Assembly (NCBI GenBank): GCA_900539525.1
Contig: UQCM01000058.1
Location: 1-17,145 of the forward strand
DNA: 17,145 nucleotides
Direction of reading: 5' to 3'
From: an uncultured Blautia sp.
GTDB taxonomy: Bacteria > Bacillota > Clostridia > Lachnospirales > Lachnospiraceae
This document shows, piece after piece, positions 7,201 to 14,981 of this stretch. Below the pieces are notes generated by a model. That model saw only the letters and a list, made by a program, of their open reading frames with translations. It had not been told where the DNA came from and did not search any database. The translations under genes and the position numbers were made by a program. Within the stretch, counting starts at the first letter, position 1; each line of letters begins with the position of its first letter.

Positions 7201-9048
7201 AAAGCTGCAGGGATTCGGAAGGTCTTCATAGCGTTCTGCCAGCAGGACCACTGTCAAGCCGCAGACATTCTCCTTCGAAAAGACATACCGGGCGAGAATC
7301 TCACCTTCCAGGATCTGCGGATCCTCGATAAACAGGAGATACCAGGGCTTCTCTGTTTTTCCCTGTCCATCCTTTTGTGCTTCCTCCATCCGTCTGCGAA
7401 AAACTGCCGAAAGCTCATAGCATACCTCCCTTCGTTCCTCAGGGCTTCCCGCTATATACCGTGTCTTTTTATCCTCTGCCCATACATGTGGCAGCCACCT
7501 GGCATATGCCCATCTTCCGGAACTCCCCGGCACACCGGAATCATAGAGAAATCCCATTTTTACGTCTGTGTAGCAATTATTTGCGGCAACCTGTGCGCTG
7601 AGGCTTCTGACGATCTCCACCGCTCCCTGCTTCTCTTTTCCTCCCACCAGGCCGATCAGATGGTGCTGCCTCAGATCCAGAGTCACCGGTACCTGATGCA
7701 GACAGCGGTATTTCTCCTTCATGTCACACAGCCTCTGATACAGTTCATTTTTACAGAAGATAAACCTCTCTTTCGGAATCAGTATCTGTGCACGGTAAGG
7801 AATCTCTCCCAGTCCGACACGATGCACCAGAAAATCCTCATGGGTAGCGTTTCTGTTCCACAGGCGGTATCCCTGTGCGCCACAGTCCAGACATTCCTGC
7901 ACATGGGGGTACATCTGCCGGAGCATTTCCTCCGCTTCCATATATCCCTTCCTGATCTGCCGTTCCTTTTCCAGCAGATACTCCGTATATGCTTCTGTGA
8001 TCTGCCCCGCCTCCCCGGCCTCCTCCTTCCTCTGATACCGGACATTTATCAGTGCCCAGCCTGCTCCGATTACTGCAGCGGATACCGACATGGCCAGACC
8101 GGAATACCAGTACATCGAGGATCCTGTCTCGTCTGTCTGAGCATACATGATCAGATAGCCCAGCAGCATGGGAAGAACCATGGTAAGTGCCGGACCTATC
8201 GTCAGAAACAGCGGCGGCTTCTTTCCGATCCTCAGCTGCGGAGGCTCCTCCAGCTCCACGGTCTCTCCCGGTATCCTCTGAAACCTGCGGGGTGCACGGT
8301 GATACACGGTTTTTCCACAGGAATGGGGAATCTGCTCCCTGTTGTCCACAATTTCCGCTTCTCTGTACTTATTCATGTGCACAGGATTCACCCGTGCACC
8401 GCTTCCCTGTTCATCCACAGCCAGGATATTCCCCAGGAACAGCAAATGAAGTCCCATGATATTGATAAAGTCGCCAAATTCCAGAAGCTGCGTTCCCTCG
8501 ATCCGTCTAGAACCCACATAGACCCCGTTCTTACTCTGATTGATGATCCTGTACCCTGCTCCCTCTCTCCGGATCACGGCATGCTTTCGCGATACCAGGC
8601 ACTGGTAGTCATAGCAGATGTCATTCTCTGCGGATTTCCCCACGGTAAGCGCTTCCACACCGTCCAGACAGTATTTTTCATATGGATGGATGACCGCGGC
8701 CGATGTCCGCACGATGACGGACAGGATCTTCTGTTCTACATGCAGCCGGATCACATCATGATCCTTAAGCACACCCGGCTGCTTTCCCGGTTGTTGCCCG
8801 GTTTGTTTCCCGGGTTGTTTCCCGGGTTGTTTCCCGGGTTGTTTTCCAGGCTGTTTCCCGGGTTCTCTCTGCCAGATCTTATTCCTGATCCTCCACTCAT
8901 GGTTCAGGATCTCAAGCTCCAGGTGATAATCCTCTGTCAGCCTGAATAGATCCTTCGGAAGAATGACCGTGTAATCTGCGTTATTCATCGAAGGCAGCAG
9001 ATATTCCTTAAAGGCATCGTTAAAATAGACGGACAGAATCGTATTCAT
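4297..9048 (-). CDS. essC: EssC/YukBA-type FtsK-SpoIIIE ATPase with FHA domain, T7SS motor
   Basis: A 1583-residue membrane ATPase that drives export of WXG100 substrates. An N-terminal EssC-type domain (1-60) is joined by a PGKQ repeat linker (63-92) to an FHA domain (about 100-210) with VGK at 136-138, SRKH at 153-156 and NG at 174-175. Two membrane helices follow (about 279-304 and 315-338). ATPase 1 has GTTGSGKS (732-739) and IIDE (840-843); ATPase 2 has GNAGSGKS (1082-1089) and MIDD (1181-1184); ATPase 3 has GSARSGKT (1371-1378) and a weak Walker B ending in D1470. The length fits the family (about 1480-1500) plus the linker. The ATG at 9048 was chosen because GAGG lies eight bases upstream and it gives an ATGA overlap with the Ig-protein stop; a longer frame to 9186 would overlap by over 140 bases. 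The FHA phosphate-contact position is Lys, not the usual Arg. Confidence 0.96.
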   Translation of the reverse strand: MNTILSVYFNDAFKEYLLPSMNNADYTVILPKDLFRLTEDYHLELEILNHEWRIRNKIWQREPGKQPGKQPGKQPGKQPGKQTGQQPGKQPGVLKDHDVIRLHVEQKILSVIVRTSAAVIHPYEKYCLDGVEALTVGKSAENDICYDYQCLVSRKHAVIRREGAGYRIINQSKNGVYVGSRRIEGTQLLEFGDFINIMGLHLLFLGNILAVDEQGSGARVNPVHMNKYREAEIVDNREQIPHSCGKTVYHRAPRRFQRIPGETVELEEPPQLRIGKKPPLFLTIGPALTMVLPMLLGYLIMYAQTDETGSSMYWYSGLAMSVSAAVIGAGWALINVRYQRKEEAGEAGQITEAYTEYLLEKERQIRKGYMEAEEMLRQMYPHVQECLDCGAQGYRLWNRNATHEDFLVHRVGLGEIPYRAQILIPKERFIFCKNELYQRLCDMKEKYRCLHQVPVTLDLRQHHLIGLVGGKEKQGAVEIVRSLSAQVAANNCYTDVKMGFLYDSGVPGSSGRWAYARWLPHVWAEDKKTRYIAGSPEERREVCYELSAVFRRRMEEAQKDGQGKTEKPWYLLFIEDPQILEGEILARYVFSKENVCGLTVVLLAERYEDLPNPCSFIIENTPEYQGMYEVSEENRQTICFDSAETGRLDRFARYLSTLQVPEAEQGRELPEMLTFFEMFDVSEPQELLAEERWVKNRICDSIRGMLGQKAGGIPCWLDVHEKYHGPHGLIAGTTGSGKSETLQTWLLSLAVNYSPDDLAFFIIDYKGGGMANLFSGLPHLAGQISNLSGNQIKRAMISIKSENRRRQKILAGYGVNHINLYTKLYKNGGASEPMPHLFLIIDEFAELKREEPDFMRELISVAQVGRSLGVHLILATQKPGGTVDDNIWSNARFRLCLRVQDRQDSIDMLHRPDAAVITQTGRGYLQVGNDEVFEEFQSGYSGAVYEEGKGSDPSGSSRLLQLSGKVDITAGTGKKRSRREPADRDCREITQLEAVKEYLAAVAENRGYSYRMRLWMPVLRTCMYLEEFREYRESVSSGGGWNEETGTYTLHFVLGQMDDPENQVQLTLMPDLMETGHVAVCGNAGSGKSTLLQTMLYALLRKYSPERLQVYAIDFGTGRMTAFEDAPHMGGVVREGNPERTDRFFHMLHEIQKERRQILGGGNYRQYLQLQEGKLPALLLMIDDYAAFREKTGERYEDDLIRLAREGESLGIYLVLSGNGVGIHDIPSRIFEHAGMVLCLMQQDPYTYAELLHRYRIDILPEGGIPGRGLTKWKEQVLEFQTALAVPAENDYQRMALIGSECRKMRKLWKGKCARRIPEIPEKPVWTAFRMQERFSEMAEDPSVLPIGYRASDAELYGIKLRETYCYGIYGSARSGKTNLLNVCIRSALEKKSRVCVIDCPKQQMKGYKEDEKISYVSDENGTFAFFQELLPVFRERNEKKNQLITSGWDEDGIFRSMSQETPWFIFLTDLCRFMQTVYDAPVHDIRGFLENILEKGSLHHVYFIGVIGVEDMGSVAGLPAFESFTGYRTGIHLGGCVVDNPVLDFDDMTYADREKKEKPGTGRIPASQPEEHSERIVIPFAR
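8779..8862 (-). repeat. in-frame 12-bp tandem repeat encoding PGKQ units in EssC
   Basis: Seven consecutive four-residue units (five PGKQ, then TGQQ, then PGKQ) are encoded by near-identical 12-bp units; several adjacent copies are identical at every base. The 12-bp period keeps the reading frame. It lengthens a flexible basic linker between the N-terminal domain and the FHA domain. Identical synonymous codons indicate recent expansion by slippage, so copy number probably varies among strains. Confidence 0.9.
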
Positions 9049-12000
9049 AAGCGCTTCCTCTGCCTGTGTTCTCTGCGTTTTCTGCATTTTCTGCCTTTGT
9101 ACTTCCTTTGCAGGAAATACAGAAGAAATATTCCGGCTGTCACACCTGCCACAGTTCCCCGGAAGCTTCTTCTGTCTGCATACCACCGCACAAACCCGTC
9201 CGGCGACACGGTGATCCTGCGATGAAATCCAAATGCCGGCCGGAACAGGTACTGTCCGCTCTCATCCCGCGCATCTGTATCCGTGAGATTTCCCGCCAGA
9301 TCTTCTGCCAGAAACCGCAGCCTGTGATCCATGCCACGGGGAATCTCAAACGATCCCTGCAGGTGAATCCCCTCTTTTGAAGGTTCATAGATGCCTGCTT
9401 CCTGCCCGTCCAGGTAGACGGTCAGCTTCTTCAGACCAATGGAATCAAACGCTCCGACCTCCACCTGCAGACTTTCTCCATCTACGATCTCCTGCTCCAG
9501 TCCCGTAACATCTGTAATTTCCGGCGGAGCGGTATCTACGCGAAACAGAATTTCGCCCTCCCTGCTGCCTGCCGTATCTGACCGGTTCCCCGCCTGATCC
9601 CCGGAAACAACAGACAGCCGGTAGACACCGTCTTTCTGAAAATTATCCGGTGAGATCTCGTAATGATACTCATACCATCCGTTTTCCCCATCCTTCACCC
9701 GATGGTTTTCGACAGGCGTTACCGTATAATCCACATGCTCCATCAGCGTTCCGTCCCGGCTCAGCAGAACCTTTACTGATCCGCCCTTCAGCCGGTCAGG
9801 ATTGTACTCCGTAATCACCAGACCTTTCTCTACGTTCTGCGTATACGCTTCCTTCAGTGAAAGCAGATACTTGTCAAAAACATATACCGACCCGAAACGG
9901 TTGACCGTAAACGTGATCTTCTCTTTCTCCTCATTCCCTGCCAGATCAGAAGCCTTCACGATCAGGGTATAGATTCCGTCATGTTCCCGCTTTCTTTCAA
10001 AGACACCTCCGCTGCCTGATCCTCCCTTTTCCTTCAGACCCTTCAGAAACTCCTTCGTAATCTCCTTCTTCTCTCCATCTCTTCCCGTGCGGAACAGCCG
10101 GATCTCATCGGAAGCGAAATTCACATCCCGGCAGCTGATCAGAGGCAGGACTTCTCCCCGATAGGATTTTCCATTTTCAACTCCCCGGATCTGCGGTTTT
10201 TCGATAAAAGTATCCACCGTAAACGCATTTCCGGCAGCCGTTTCCCCATAAGCGATCTCTCCGTTTTCATTTCCTGCCAGATCCTTTAGTTCTATGCCAA
10301 AGGTATAATCTGCATCCGCTTCATACGGGATCACCGCAGTATGCTCATCCCCGCTGTCTTTCCAGAAAATATCCGGAGCCGGGACCGGATGCCCCTCCAG
10401 TGTGGCGGTTCCCGTAAATCTTACCCTGTCCCTGTCAAAATTGTGCTCGGTGATGGTGACTGTCGCTGTCCTCCCTTTGCGGAAGTAATGTCCATTGCGG
10501 ACATCATTATTGTCATAACTCACCGTGACCACGGGTGCGGTTCTATCGATAGTAAACGCCTCCGGATCCGTCGTTCCATTTTCATAGACGACAGCCTGGC
10601 AGCGGTTGCCCGCCTGGTCCCTGCATCCGATCGAAAACGTATAGTCTCCATCCTCCTGATATGCAATCGTTGCCATATGCCTGGTATCATCCCGGTTTCC
10701 CGTGCCTTCCCTCGTGGTCCAGCCGGTGATCACCGGGACAGATCCCGCCGTATTCTGTATGACAGCTTCCACATCCTTCGGATCAAAATTCCTTTCTGTG
10801 ACGATCACGGTGGCAGTGCGGCCGGTCTGGTAATACCTTCCGCCATCCGGCGAATTGTTATCATAACGGATCTGGATCTGCGGCTTTGTCGTATCGATCT
10901 TCAGCATCCTTCTGGTCTGCGACACATTGCCCGCGTGATCCTCTGCCCGTATGCGGAGCATGATCTGATTGCTGTTATTCTTTCTACTGTCCACGGTAAA
11001 TGCCCCCGCCCACTGTTTCTTCCGGCGGCGAAGTCCTGTCTTCTCCGATGAAAACAAAAGCTTCTGCTGAGTAACCTGTTCTTCCGGCGCTCTGCTAAGG
11101 TCAAGCACCTCCACGCTGACACTCTTTAACCCGGACCGTACGCCTGCTCTCTCAGGCTCCCGCACATGGATACGGATCTTCACATCTCCGTGATCGATGG
11201 CATTTACGGAGCGATCCTGGCTGCCCGCATTTCCGGAAATCATGGCAGCTATCACCGGCTTTGCCGTATCCACCACCAGTCCGCTGCTGCTGATCCAGGA
11301 TACATTTCCCGCCAGATCCGTGATTCTTACACAGACTGCCGTCTGCTGGTCAGCGTCCAGGATCACCCTGCGAAACGGCTTCCATTCATCCTCCTGCCGG
11401 CTTTTCAGTGCCTGCTCTGTCAGCTCCGAAGAGTCCGTCACCCGGCAGTACACCACCTCCTCCACCGGCGATGTGACATCCTCCGCCGTTCCTGTGACGA
11501 TAATCTTCCCGGCCGAACAGAGCGAAACGCGCATAGATTTCGCCAGACGCTTCCATACCCTCGTATTTCCCTCTGCCGTCCTGGCTTTCACACTTCCGTC
11601 AGGCGGCGTCTGATCCACGGTAAATTTCCACGGATGTACAGAAGTACCGGTATCCACAGACCGATTCCTGTTTCCTGCCAGATCCGTACAGGAGATGGAA
11701 ACACAGTAATTGGCGTCCACATCAAACAGAAGCTTCACGGTATGTACGCACTCTTCCTCTGAGTCCTTCGTCTCTGTCGTCCATTTTCCGATCATTTTCC
11801 CTCTGTCCAGCTCCACCTCCTGTCCTCTGACATCCACCCCCTGTATGAGGATCCCCTCTGTCGCGGCTTCGGCATTAAAGTGATGCCTTCTTTCTGTGAT
11901 CCTGACCGTAGCTGTGCGGGGTTCTGCAAAGTAACCTCTCCCCTGATGATCCCTGTTCTGATCATACTGAACCGTAATGACCGGCGGGGAGCAGTCAATA

Positions 12001-14450
12001 TCCAGCCTGACAGAAGCCTCACTGCGGTTTCCCACCCTGTCTACTGCACAGACGGATACGGTAACATCACAGCTGTTATTTCTGGATGCCTCCACCGTAA
12101 TGTAACTCTCCTCCACCCCGGGACGACTCTCCCACAGGCCTAACGGGGCTTCTGGTTCTTCTGCTTCTTCATAATCCCGGGAAAACAATACTCCCTGCTG
12201 CGTCACCTGACCACGGTTTTTCACCTCGTAGGTAATCCTCCGGATCCCCGCATACGGTTCAGGTTCCCTGACTCTGACTGCCACCTTCACATCCTTCTGA
12301 TAGATCCCGTTTTCATTCGTCTTCTCCGGTGTAAGCGTGATATCACAGGGCGTCCGGTCCACCAGATAGCCCTCCGAGCTTACATACGTATCATTGCCCG
12401 CATAGTCCGAGATCCTCAGATAAATGACAAACCGCTCATCCCTTTCTTTGTCCGGGACAGTAAACGCTCCGGTATATTTCTGAAAATACGGTACATATCC
12501 CGGCTTCTTCCTGTTCCTTTCATCCTCGTGCCAGAGCTTTCTCAGCTGCTCCTGCGTCAGGGCCGGTGCATGATCCGTCTTGTAATATTCCATCACAACG
12601 GGGCTGGTGGCGTCCTGAGCCACTGCTGTCACCTTCACGCTCCGGCTACGGTACAGTCCAAAGGTCAGAACCGTGAGAAGCTTGTGAAAGGTGCGCTCCT
12701 CAACGGTCAGCGAACCGGAAGGAATGGTGCCGTCCACCGTAAATGTCCATGGGGAATCTCCTTTCGCACGCACCTGTTCCCACATGCAGCTGATTCCTGC
12801 CCGGTTCGTATAGGAAAGCTTCCATGTATAATTTCCATCCTCTGCAAAAGAAATCCTGACCGTATGCACATTCCCCGAATGCTTCCATTCTCCGATCATA
12901 TCCTTTTTCTTCAGGGAAACGGGACGCCCCTCTGCATCTTCCGCACTTACCGTCATCCCCGCCTCCAGAGCCTCCTCACCAAACAGTTCCGGCCTGTCTG
13001 TGACTGTAACCACGGCACTGCGCGCCCCGGAAAAATAGCCACGCCCCGCCTCTATCCGAACAGCAGTATCCTGAAATTCCACAGAAACAGCCGGAGGCGT
13101 ACCGCAGATATTCAGGCTTAGGGATTCCCGGATGATATTTCCCGCAAGGTCCTCAGCCGTGACAGTAACCTTTACTCCTGCAGCTTCAAATTTCTGTGCA
13201 TCCACAGTAATGTAGCTCTCCTTCTGTTCCGGACGGCTCTGCCACTCGCCCGGCGGCTCCCCCCGGCCCGGACTGCTTTCTGAAAAGGTGTACAGATTCC
13301 CTTCTTCGAGGGCACCTGTTTCCGGATTTGTGATGGTATAGTCAACCGTGCGAAGGCCTGCATATGCCGCAGCATTTCCCTGCAGATCATCGGCCCGTAC
13401 CTCGATCGCCACAGGTTCAAAATACCAGCCGGTCTCATGAGGACGGTTCAGAGTCCTCAGCTTCACACTTCCCGGTGTCCGGTCCACCGTCAGACCATCT
13501 GTACTGATATACACGGTATTCCCCGCATAGTCTGTGATTCTCGCATATACCACAAATTTTTCATCTGCCTCCACCGTATAAGGGATTTCTGTAAATGCCC
13601 TGCTCTCATAAATCTCCTCCAGTGCATCCGTATCCATCGGGATCCTTCCGTCTGCCTTATAGTACTTCACCGCATATACGGGTGACAGCGCATCCTTACC
13701 TTCCGCATGAACCGTAATCCCCTGCCTCTCCCACGTCCCAAAAGAAAGATGAGTGTGCAATTTCGACCATATCTTTTCTCCATAGCCGATCCAGGACACC
13801 TCCCGGCTCCCCGTATCGGAGGTAAGCGGTTTCTGCGTGTCGATCGTAAAACTGTACAGGGCATCTCCCTGCTCATGGACTCCCTCACTGACAAGGCCTG
13901 CACGGTTCGTGTAGGGTGAGAGCTTCCAGGTATATCTGCCATCCTCCCGGAAGGCAATCACAGCACTGTGACTGTCCCCGTCATGGCTCCATTTTGAAAC
14001 CAGTTCTCCCGGTTCCAGAGCTTTCCCGTCCCTGCTTATGTGAATCGCTGCTGTGGCCGCTTCCTCGTCAAACAGTTCTTCTGTATCTGTGATCGTCACG
14101 GTCGCTTTTCTCGGAGCGTTATAATACCCCTCTTCCGCCTCCCTGTGAAGACTGCCGTCAATGGCAGCTGCCACCTCCGGCTTTTTTCTCTGAGAACTTC
14201 CATCCGTTTCCGGTGCCTCTTCCCTGCTGCGCACAGTCTCTTCCGGTGGTGCTGTTCCTTTCCCTGTCTTTCTGCCCTCACGACCGGTATCCGCCAGAAC
14301 GGTCACAGAAACCATAACCGGCAGCAGCAGACACATCAGAAGGACCGCCGCCAGACACCAGGCTCTGTTCTTTGCCGGTTCTCTTATTCTTCTTTTCTGT
14401 TCTTCTCTTCCATTTGCCCGTGTTTCTCTGCCTCTTCTCCGTTCTTTCAT
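9045..14450 (-). CDS. giant membrane-anchored Ig-like repeat surface protein
   Basis: An 1801-residue protein. A basic start and hydrophobic segment (about 31-53, ending VLA) look like a signal peptide. About 1700 residues of Ig-like beta modules follow, then one membrane helix (about 1764-1781) and a very basic 20-residue tail, so the mass lies outside the cell with the C-terminus inside. Twelve D-x-[AV]-G-N motifs (from D307 to D1717) mark module ends. Three module types recur as A-B-C three times, followed by two more A modules and three other modules. There is no LPxTG, so anchoring is by the helix. The ATG at 14450 follows AAGGAT at a long spacing. It overlaps essC by four bases (ATGA). 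It may form a wall-spanning part of the secretion machine, replacing EsaA's extracellular region, or act as an adhesin; the coupling to essC favours the former. Confidence 0.85.
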   Translation of the reverse strand: MKERRRGRETRANGREEQKRRIREPAKNRAWCLAAVLLMCLLLPVMVSVTVLADTGREGRKTGKGTAPPEETVRSREEAPETDGSSQRKKPEVAAAIDGSLHREAEEGYYNAPRKATVTITDTEELFDEEAATAAIHISRDGKALEPGELVSKWSHDGDSHSAVIAFREDGRYTWKLSPYTNRAGLVSEGVHEQGDALYSFTIDTQKPLTSDTGSREVSWIGYGEKIWSKLHTHLSFGTWERQGITVHAEGKDALSPVYAVKYYKADGRIPMDTDALEEIYESRAFTEIPYTVEADEKFVVYARITDYAGNTVYISTDGLTVDRTPGSVKLRTLNRPHETGWYFEPVAIEVRADDLQGNAAAYAGLRTVDYTITNPETGALEEGNLYTFSESSPGRGEPPGEWQSRPEQKESYITVDAQKFEAAGVKVTVTAEDLAGNIIRESLSLNICGTPPAVSVEFQDTAVRIEAGRGYFSGARSAVVTVTDRPELFGEEALEAGMTVSAEDAEGRPVSLKKKDMIGEWKHSGNVHTVRISFAEDGNYTWKLSYTNRAGISCMWEQVRAKGDSPWTFTVDGTIPSGSLTVEERTFHKLLTVLTFGLYRSRSVKVTAVAQDATSPVVMEYYKTDHAPALTQEQLRKLWHEDERNRKKPGYVPYFQKYTGAFTVPDKERDERFVIYLRISDYAGNDTYVSSEGYLVDRTPCDITLTPEKTNENGIYQKDVKVAVRVREPEPYAGIRRITYEVKNRGQVTQQGVLFSRDYEEAEEPEAPLGLWESRPGVEESYITVEASRNNSCDVTVSVCAVDRVGNRSEASVRLDIDCSPPVITVQYDQNRDHQGRGYFAEPRTATVRITERRHHFNAEAATEGILIQGVDVRGQEVELDRGKMIGKWTTETKDSEEECVHTVKLLFDVDANYCVSISCTDLAGNRNRSVDTGTSVHPWKFTVDQTPPDGSVKARTAEGNTRVWKRLAKSMRVSLCSAGKIIVTGTAEDVTSPVEEVVYCRVTDSSELTEQALKSRQEDEWKPFRRVILDADQQTAVCVRITDLAGNVSWISSSGLVVDTAKPVIAAMISGNAGSQDRSVNAIDHGDVKIRIHVREPERAGVRSGLKSVSVEVLDLSRAPEEQVTQQKLLFSSEKTGLRRRKKQWAGAFTVDSRKNNSNQIMLRIRAEDHAGNVSQTRRMLKIDTTKPQIQIRYDNNSPDGGRYYQTGRTATVIVTERNFDPKDVEAVIQNTAGSVPVITGWTTREGTGNRDDTRHMATIAYQEDGDYTFSIGCRDQAGNRCQAVVYENGTTDPEAFTIDRTAPVVTVSYDNNDVRNGHYFRKGRTATVTITEHNFDRDRVRFTGTATLEGHPVPAPDIFWKDSGDEHTAVIPYEADADYTFGIELKDLAGNENGEIAYGETAAGNAFTVDTFIEKPQIRGVENGKSYRGEVLPLISCRDVNFASDEIRLFRTGRDGEKKEITKEFLKGLKEKGGSGSGGVFERKREHDGIYTLIVKASDLAGNEEKEKITFTVNRFGSVYVFDKYLLSLKEAYTQNVEKGLVITEYNPDRLKGGSVKVLLSRDGTLMEHVDYTVTPVENHRVKDGENGWYEYHYEISPDNFQKDGVYRLSVVSGDQAGNRSDTAGSREGEILFRVDTAPPEITDVTGLEQEIVDGESLQVEVGAFDSIGLKKLTVYLDGQEAGIYEPSKEGIHLQGSFEIPRGMDHRLRFLAEDLAGNLTDTDARDESGQYLFRPAFGFHRRITVSPDGFVRWYADRRSFRGTVAGVTAGIFLLYFLQRKYKGRKCRKRREHRQRKRL
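10197..14129 (-). repeat. A-B-C Ig-like supermodule repeated three times, plus two A modules
   Basis: Protein-level repeats in the giant surface protein. A modules start near residues 108, 470, 838, 1205 and 1319 and share Y[YF]xxxRxATVxIT with a following acidic/aromatic stretch. B modules start near 245, 605 and 983 and share xDATSPVxxxxYYK and RITDYAGN. C modules start near 340, 715 and 1085 and share a VRVREPE-like strand and a SYITVEA-like strand. The A-B-C unit is about 360 residues. The copies are well diverged, so this is old duplication rather than recent expansion. Confidence 0.75.
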
Positions 14451-14492
14451 ATCACTTTTCTATCCTTCCATGTTTGTCTGCTCTTTCAGCCT

Positions 14493-14981
14493 TCACTTTT
14501 GTATCTCTTCCTGTGCGTCCTCTTCTTTCTGCTCTTTCGGAACCCCCGCTTCAAGAAGACGTGTTTCCAGTACCCTGGTTCCATTTAGCCCACCGGAAGT
14601 TCTTCCCCAATCATCTGATGTTTCATTCTGTAGATACAGAGTTGCCTCCCTGTCCTTTTGAATTCCTTTTTTTCCACCTGAAACCCCTTCCGGATACTCC
14701 CTGCTCCTGTTCTGTACAGTGTTCCCATCTGTGTTTATCCGGTTCTCCCGCTCTGGTGTAACGATGCGTCCGCCTGCATCCTGAATGAGAGGATACGGCT
14801 TCCTTCCTGTCTTCTCTTCTGCCATACGCATCTGCTTCACCAACTTTCTTGCAGTACGTCCGCTCAGTTCACCGATGATCTTCCAGACGGAAAAACGGAA
14901 CCACAGAAACACAGACAGCAGAACCCCAAGCCCTGCCATAGAAAATGAAAGAACAGAAATCAAATGATACCTGTCAGCCAT
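14493..14981 (-). CDS. single-helix membrane protein of the T7SS cluster (162 aa)
   Basis: Not assigned to a known family. One membrane helix (about residues 8-29) is followed by a basic stretch (RTARKLVKQMR, 42-52). By the positive-inside rule the hydrophilic tail of about 130 residues should be cytosolic. The tail is charged, probably largely disordered, and contains REATLYLQNE (111-120), a possible phospho-threonine site. The ATG at 14981 is preceded by a GGGGAG-type ribosome-binding site; an upstream ATG at 15044 would lie deeper in the kinase gene. It overlaps the kinase stop by eight bases, so the two are probably co-translated. In size and single helix it loosely resembles EssA, but no sequence match is evident. 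It could link the kinase to EssC. Confidence 0.75.
   Translation of the reverse strand: MADRYHLISVLSFSMAGLGVLLSVFLWFRFSVWKIIGELSGRTARKLVKQMRMAEEKTGRKPYPLIQDAGGRIVTPERENRINTDGNTVQNRSREYPEGVSGGKKGIQKDREATLYLQNETSDDWGRTSGGLNGTRVLETRLLEAGVPKEQKEEDAQEEIQK

Noticed and set aside
7375..8949. A 524-codon open frame on the plus strand opposite essC
   Set aside because: It lies wholly inside essC in antisense. Its composition is rich in His, Cys, Pro and Leu with no recognisable domain, and its GLFPGLFP run is simply the complement of the PGKQ repeat. It is a shadow of the biased codon use of essC.
9049..9186. Longer EssC starting at 9186
   Set aside because: It would overlap the Ig-protein gene by 142 bases. 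The ATG at 9048 has a good ribosome-binding site, the usual ATGA overlap, and an N-terminus fitting EssC.
10341..11051. A 236-codon plus-strand open frame opposite the Ig protein
   Set aside because: Antisense to a well-supported gene with repeated protein domains; composition is low in meaning and no domain is visible.
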